Position numbers and translations under genes: made by a program | Source: Ulva prolifera | Taxonomy: Eukaryota > Chlorophyta > Ulvophyceae > Ulvales > Ulvaceae | Assembly: GCA_023078555.1 (NCBI GenBank) | Contig: CM041196.1 | Location: forward strand, 186,001-250,000 | Direction: 5' to 3' | DNA: 64,000 bases | The notes under the pieces: model-generated | Told to the model about the DNA's origin: nothing | What the model saw: only the letters and a program-made list of their open reading frames with translations | Databases searched by the model: none | In this document: piece after piece, positions 60,701-64,000 of the stretch | Layout of the letters: each line of letters opens with the position of its first letter | How positions within the stretch are numbered: position 1 is the stretch's first letter

Positions 60701-63179
60701 CCCAGAGACGCCTGAAGCCGCTGGCGCAGGACACTGTGTGCCACTGTGGCCACCAGTGCGCCGAGGAGCACCGTCGCCGGCAGCATGCTCCTGAGCTCTG
60801 CATCGCCGGACAGGGCGACTGCGAGCTCCTGTAGCCACCGTTCGCGATGATGAGGCTCTGGGGTGAGCGCCACCGCGTACAGCAGGCATGCATGCACCGC
60901 GGCACAGATGCTCACGGGCAGCATGCGCAGCACGGGCAGCACGGCGGCTCGCCCTGCGCCCGGCGCCCTTGCCTGCTGCGCGAGGACAGCACACCCTAGT
61001 GCGGCAGCATACGCGGCCTTGACGAGCGACACCTGGACGGAAGCGACGGCAACCCACATCAGCGGGATGGCTACGCAGCCGATGACGTAGACTGCGATGT
61101 TCACAGTGAGAACAATCGCTGCACGGCGGGGCCGCGGCGGAGGGGCAAGGGAGAGCGGCCGCACTCGAGGCCACAGGGGCCCGACCCGGTGCGCGCGGCA
61201 GTGGGCGGCGAGGCACATCAACACGCACGCGAAGGACAGGGTTGTAAAGGCAGGAATGAGCGGTGCGATGGCGGTGAGTTGCATGTCCGCAGTGCCGAGG
61301 AGGTACGCGACAAACGCCCACACGGCCAAGCAGAGGAGCAGCGGCCGCACGCGCAGCAGTGGCGGAGCGGCCACGCTGCGCGAGGCGGCCAGTAGCTGCG
61401 GCACCGCAGCGACGAGGAGCGCGGCTGAGAGGCCGGCAGGGAAGGCAAAGGCGAAGGCCGAGAGCACAAGGGCGGCGGCGACGGGCGTGCGCATGACGGT
61501 GACGAGCGCATGCATGGCGATGCCGGCCGCAGCAGCGCCCCACGGCGGCGGCGCCATCGGGGTATCATCGCCGCCTGCGATCGAGTCGTGAGTGTCATCC
61601 AGGCCTTCCGAGTTGGGCCGCGGCATCGGCGCGAGGAGCGGCAGCGACTCCTCATCGCCTGCAGCGGACGGTGCATTGGGTCGTGTATGCATGTCGGGCA
61701 TGCATGCACCGGTCGGTCATGCAGACGTTCTCCCCCAGAGGATCCCAGTACAGAGTCCCCCCTCATGGCAACCACACATTAATTTCCAGATTGCCACTGT
61801 CAGGCATGCTGGAGGGGAACATGCGCCGTACCCAGAGATTGGATGACCCCCATGGACCATCGCGGCAGTGTCCCGCTGAAGTCTCTGTCCAGGCTGTTCT
61901 CTGCGGCGGAGCGGCCGCGGCGCGGCGTCATCGTTAGCGCCATGCCGCGCAGGAAGGACTGCTTCTCCTGTGACTGCCCCGGTCGCTCCGGCCCAGACGT
62001 CGGCCACCGAAACATCATCGCCGCCCCCACCGCCGCCCCCACCGGGGAGTCCCTCGAGAAGCCAGCAAACCCCCCACTTGGAGGTGACGCCGCCATCTCG
62101 TCCAGGGCCTCGGCACTGCCGTCAGCATCGTCAGCTGCGACAGCCGCCGCCGCGGCGGCCACACGGTCCGCGAGCTGGTGAGGGGTCGGCCACACGCGCG
62201 TGTCTGTGCCGCAGCCGCAGCGAACGGCGGAGAGCGCGAGGTACAGGGCGGCCAGGGAAGCGGCGTGGGCGGCGATCGTCACAGCAACGGCAACGGTCGG
62301 GGCGCGGGAGATGACGCCGATGCACGCCCACGCGAGCGCCGGCTGGTGTGCGTGGTCGCGCACGTACGGCATCTGGAGGGCGTACGTGAAGCACATCTGC
62401 ATGGCGACCCACGCGGCGAGAGCCACGGCCTGCCGCGGCGCGAGGAGCGGCTCGAACGCAACGGAGCCACCTGCATGCGTGTGCCGTGGTGAAGTCAGGT
62501 GCCTCCTGCTGCAGCTGTTCATGCTGCAACGCGGCTGCCAGCGCGTCAGCCGGGGCGCCGGTTCCCAGTGGTGCCCATTTCCGGGCCACCGTTGGCTTCC
62601 GATAATGCTTGCGCGGAGGTTTTCAGCAACTTGCACTGGAAATCAACGATCAACGTTAAGCACCTGGTGCGCTCATCGCTAGAGCATTCACTGACGCAGG
62701 CTGAGCATCGACGCAGTAGAGGCATAGCTCGCAAAGTTGCACTTGGCTGAGATGAAGCTGGTGATGTTATGTATGCATGTACCTCAGCACGTAGCATGGG
62801 CGCTGCTGTCGACGAACGAGCAGTGCGCTTGCTGGACGCCAGTCCTCACAACAGGAGAGAGGGGGCTCAGACACGCACCGGCTCGGTCCGGGGGGACGAG
62901 TGCCCACGCCAGCAGCCGCCAGACCATCACCCCTGCGGCCACGAGATTCAGGGGGGTCGGCCATAGCGCGCATGCCGCGACGACGAGCAGCGCGGCCGCC
63001 GTGCCTGCCACGGTGTGTGGCACCGCGGCGGCGGCCACGAAGAGGCGCAGGCCGCGCGCAGCACGCAGCGCGGCCAGCGGGTCGTACGCGGAGCTCTGCG
63101 GCCCTGCGGCCCGAGGGAGCATGAGGCTGCAGGCCTGCACGCCGCTGAGCGAGCAGCACAGCGCGGCCGGCAGCAGCAC
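48774..63179 (-). CDS. Piezo-type mechanosensitive ion channel (5' end not resolved)
   Basis: Seventeen exons fit in phase: 62879..63179, 61832..62470, 60477..61658, 59714..60137, 58971..59403, 58195..58650, 56772..58046, 55828..56266, 55077..55408, 54601..54870, 53876..54223, 52934..53251, 52295..52660, 51443..51787, 51047..51208, 49596..50567 and 48774..49313, about 2930 residues. The long N-terminal part is a series of hydrophobic helix bundles (for example LVKAAYAALGCAVLAQQA-type and HAAYLALTLWLFRHREALRL). Near the C-terminus are YTLHLALNGLAFVYAA and VQVKAGYPSVQES. The exact Piezo signature PF(X2)E(X6)W is met by PFLYELKALLDW, followed by VDWLKLEDIRA, an extracellular cap region, and a last helix with RMRIPYQDLPDVEHLW. 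Piezo trimers conduct cations when membranes stretch. The 58046/58195 junction and the 52934 donor are less sure, and one intron uses a GC donor. The start lies upstream of 63179, possibly outside the window. Confidence 0.9.
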
Positions 63180-64000
63180 CTGCACGCAGCACGCGGCGCC
63201 GCTGATGGCATGCGTGTTACAAGCACAGAGGCGGCGAGGCGGGCGGCGCCGCGAGCACAGCGAGCAGCTCAACGTGTCCAAACCATCGCAGTTGCACCAC
63301 AGCCACAGCCATGAGCTAGCGGTGTGTATGCGAGGGCAGTGCAGAGCCGATGCCATTACACGTGGGTGTGTGCACATGCCAAGGTAGACCCGCGTATGGT
63401 GCAGGTGTGGCACTCGCTGTCGTTGATGGGGCCGTGTATACAAACCTCCGGGGGGCACGAGGCATACATGGTTGAAGGAAGATGGGAAGCTTTCGCATGC
63501 TGTGAGGTGCACAAAATGAGGCGGCGCCTACTTGAGCAGTTACTGAGGGGCAGCCGCAGATGCACGAAGCATGCATGCATGCCTGCATGCATGCGCCAAC
63601 AATATGCCTTGAGCGAGGACGGCGGTGCCGAGGCACACCCTGTGGTGGGGGAGTGTTCAGGGCCCGGATGCACCTTGGCGAGGGGCGGTCGCTTCAAGCA
63701 TGAACCGACACGCTGCAGTGGTCCATGCATGGCTGCTTCATCGAAAACACATGTGCGTTTCATCTCTGTGGCACGCCTTGTGCATGCATGAGTCACGGGC
63801 GGCTTGTGGAGGGCCTCAGCTCAGGTGCCTGCCGAGCTGATGTCCATAACAGGCCAGGCCAGGCCAGCAGGTACATGGCATGCTTAGATCGTAAAGTAGG
63901 CATATGCCACGTGCCCTTGGACCGGCTTGATGCTGCAGCGCAAGGCTGCGACAGGATGTGGCCTGGGCGACATGATCAGACAATGTTGCCAGAGTTGGCC
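63180..64000. other. Upstream of the last resolved Piezo exon
   Basis: Either a Piezo intron or its 5' flank. No exon starting with a hydrophobic helix and a good ATG was found. TGCATGCATGC-type runs are frequent (for example 63568-63593). Confidence 0.4.

Overview
The window is nuclear DNA from a GC-rich, intron-rich photosynthetic eukaryote, most likely a green alga (Chlorophyta, possibly Trebouxiophyceae; the class is a guess). Three things support this: a nuclear gene for chloroplast ATP synthase subunit b' (CFo-II) with a transit peptide, genes cut into many short exons with acceptors of the NTGCAG type and donors dominated by GTGCG or GTACG, and GC-rich coding exons separated by more AT-rich stretches. 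All gene models below were spliced by hand by requiring the reading phase to agree across every junction.

Layout. 0.2-2.8 kb (+): C-terminal part of a UPF1-like superfamily 1 helicase. 3-8 kb (+): a multi-exon gene I cannot identify. 8-11 kb: AT-richer DNA with a non-autonomous hAT-like transposon inserted in a PLAT/LH2-repeat exon. 11.3-16 kb (-): a CGL160-like chloroplast ATP synthase assembly factor, a PLAT/LH2 gene, and the complete CFo-II gene. 16-21 kb: further PLAT-like fragments and a PIF/Harbinger-type MITE. 21-26.2 kb (+): MscS-like mechanosensitive channel A with an EF-hand, followed in the same frame, after a TGA, by a long Ala/Gly-rich ORF to 27.6 kb. 28.7-31.2 kb (-): complete SBDS ribosome-maturation gene. 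31.3-33.3 kb (-): PLAT-like segments. 33.4-38.6 kb (+): MscS-like channel B, a paralogue of A with five of seven aligned exons identical in length. 39-40 kb (-): PLAT-like segments. 40.8-45.3 kb (-): complete receptor-like kinase. 45-48.7 kb: gene-poor DNA with a PLAT trace, a tRNA-like SINE candidate and CAG-rich DNA. 48.8-63.2 kb (-): a Piezo channel gene whose 5' end is not resolved.

Two functional groupings stand out. Three mechanosensitive channel genes (two EF-hand MscS channels and one Piezo) lie within about 42 kb, with a receptor-like kinase between them. Two genes linked to the chloroplast ATP synthase membrane sector lie within 5 kb on one strand. Between the GC-rich genes there are recurrent lower-GC islands carrying PLAT/LH2-like exons, mostly on the minus strand; whether these are small genes, decayed copies or parts of a large split gene is unresolved. 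No tRNA, rRNA or CRISPR was found, and no promoter or terminator could be defended from sequence alone.
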